Shown here piece by piece: positions 62,940 through 64,000 of a stretch of DNA of 64,000 nt (the stretch's first letter is position 1; each line of letters begins with the position of its first letter). The translations under genes were made by a program, and so were the position numbers. A model generated the notes under the pieces. It was not told where the DNA came from and ran no database searches. It was given only the letters and a program-made list of their open reading frames with translations. The stretch is from Dendrolimus kikuchii. Lineage: Eukaryota; Arthropoda; Insecta; Lepidoptera; Lasiocampidae. The stretch lies in the NCBI GenBank assembly GCA_019925095.2, contig CM034407.1, forward strand, positions 152,110 through 216,109. The letters run 5' to 3'.

Positions 62940-63515
62940 CATTGACTCATGATGAGTTCCCATAGTCTGCTCAGACTCGTGTCACAAGTTATCTATTCAG
63001 ACTTTTTCTATGGCAACACTCATATCTGTCAAACGAATAGTAACTTCAGAGATGCTGATTTTTACCATATTATTTTTCAATGTTCAAGTTTTAATGTGCA
63101 AAGATTGATTTCAGTGGCTGAAGTGTGTGATTGTGAATGACAGCCACTGCCACAAAGTGTTTTCTGCTGAGTACAGGATCTATTAAAACATAAAACTTAC
63201 TATAGATCATTGTACGATTATATTTGTAATACAGTAGGAAAAATTTTAATTATTTTGTATACAGCCTAAATAAGATTTTTTTTTTTTAGTAGAATGTATT
63301 GTATGTAAAATTTAGTTGATAACGATTTAGTATGAAATAGGTAGATGAGTTAAATTAATAAGTTTCATTATTATAATACTTTAAACTTTATTTTTTTTTA
63401 GCGGAAACTTGATTAATATATGTATTAATTTTGTGTTTCATATTTAAGAATATTAATTATTGTATGTTTCCCAAACAAATTAAATTAAATTAAATAAATA
63501 AATTCAATTTAAACA
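62940..63515 (+). pseudogene. Non-LTR C-terminal fragment with 3' UTR and A/T-rich tail
   Basis: Residues ADFYHIIFQCSSFNVQRLIS near 63050-63110 resemble the H-I-I-F-x-C-P zinc-binding end seen in several non-LTR proteins. The 3' part (63260-63515) matches the complement of 31449-31640 and ends in TTAAAT/AAATAAA repeats. Confidence 0.6.
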
Positions 63516-63613
63516 ATATATCCGACTAAAAGACTTTGTACTTATGGTCATTAATAAATAAAAAAAAAAAAACAAATGAATAGTCAGAAGCATGTTGTGG
63601 AAAATTTTCGGTA

Positions 63614-63728
63614 ATCACTTACGGCTTACTATCAGTAGAATTTTGACATTACTTGTATGGAGCTTATATCAAATTTTAAACGATAGTAAAGCAATTGGAC
63701 GGTCGGTAAGATATAGGAACGAGTCGTC
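63614..63728. mobile_element. Fold-back MITE, family GGCCGGTTCCTATATCTTAC, left end degraded
   Basis: GTAGAATTTTGACATTACTT in the left arm and GGTAAGATATAGGAACGAG at the right end match the family. Confidence 0.7.
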
Positions 63729-63791
63729 AACTGTGTCCTCGAATTAGTTTTATTAACATGAGTGCCTTTCTGTGTGGACTACACATATACA

Positions 63792-64000
63792 GGCCGTTCC
63801 ATTAGTAGCTCACAACGCCCAAAATGCTCAGTTAGCCGTTCCACAAGGCGACCGCGGTCGTTGTGCTCGTGGCGAAAACGTCACTAATGACCTCCACAAC
63901 GACCTATGTCAAAAGGTGGGTCGAAGTGGGCGTTGAGCACAGAGCATTAATTCTCTCTTGTCAATACGTTGACAAAGGCGCGATTTTCATATCAACCAAT
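63792..64000. mobile_element. MITE family CGTTCCATTAGTAGCTCACAACG, running off the right edge
   Basis: GGCCGTTCCATTAGTAGCTC at the left is the best preserved end of the family, followed by CCACAAGGCGACCGCGGTCG and ACGTCACTAATGA. The other end is not clearly inside the window. Confidence 0.7.

Overview
The window looks like a stretch of AT-rich nuclear genome from a moth or butterfly (Lepidoptera). The evidence is intron-rich animal genes with short exons, and a dense load of repeats of lepidopteran type: tRNA-derived SINEs ending in (ATT)n, CR1-, RTE- and jockey-like non-LTR tails, Helitron-like elements, and many fold-back MITEs. There are no bacterial-type operons.

Five conserved host genes and one gene edge can be rebuilt exon by exon. 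From left to right they are: the first coding exon of a GRAF/oligophrenin-type RhoGAP (minus, 7287-7446), whose remainder must lie beyond the left edge; ZNF330/NOA36 (minus, 13108-18396, 7 coding exons, 313 aa); a TMEM86 lysoplasmalogenase (plus, 19363-25099, 4 coding exons, 238 aa) head-to-head with ZNF330; CHMP2A/Vps2, an ESCRT-III subunit (minus, 35063-38194, 5 exons, 232 aa); RFC2/RfC40, a clamp-loader subunit (plus, 40822-42854, 4 exons, 350 aa); and glucosamine-6-phosphate deaminase (minus, 45601-51241), which has two homologous alternative last exons. All reconstructed exons join in frame and the total lengths fit the families. The genes do unrelated housekeeping jobs: nucleolar zinc finger, plasmalogen turnover, membrane scission, DNA replication and amino-sugar catabolism. 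I see no shared pathway.

Most of the rest is mobile DNA. At 2034-6063 two identical 5'-truncated Penelope-like elements (RT plus GIY-YIG) form a 4-kb palindrome with a 33-bp centre. At 9619-12305 is a decayed element that carries a SWIM-YqaJ nuclease relic on plus and a THAP-domain protein relic on minus, convergent and flanked by a 26-bp inverted repeat; this is the best candidate for an under-described system. 19.4-24.0 kb is the large first intron of the TMEM86 gene and holds a diverged tandem array. 25-35 kb and 51.7-64 kb are repeat-rich intergenic DNA with two solo LTRs, MITEs, retroposons and a 1.6-kb minisatellite (53.0-54.64 kb). That minisatellite has grown inside a Helitron-like element whose unexpanded relative sits at 30.8-31.8 kb.

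Coordinates of host exons were set by hand from splice sites, reading frame and family similarity. Repeat limits are approximate unless a target-site duplication is given. No database search was possible, so family names rest on recognised motifs.
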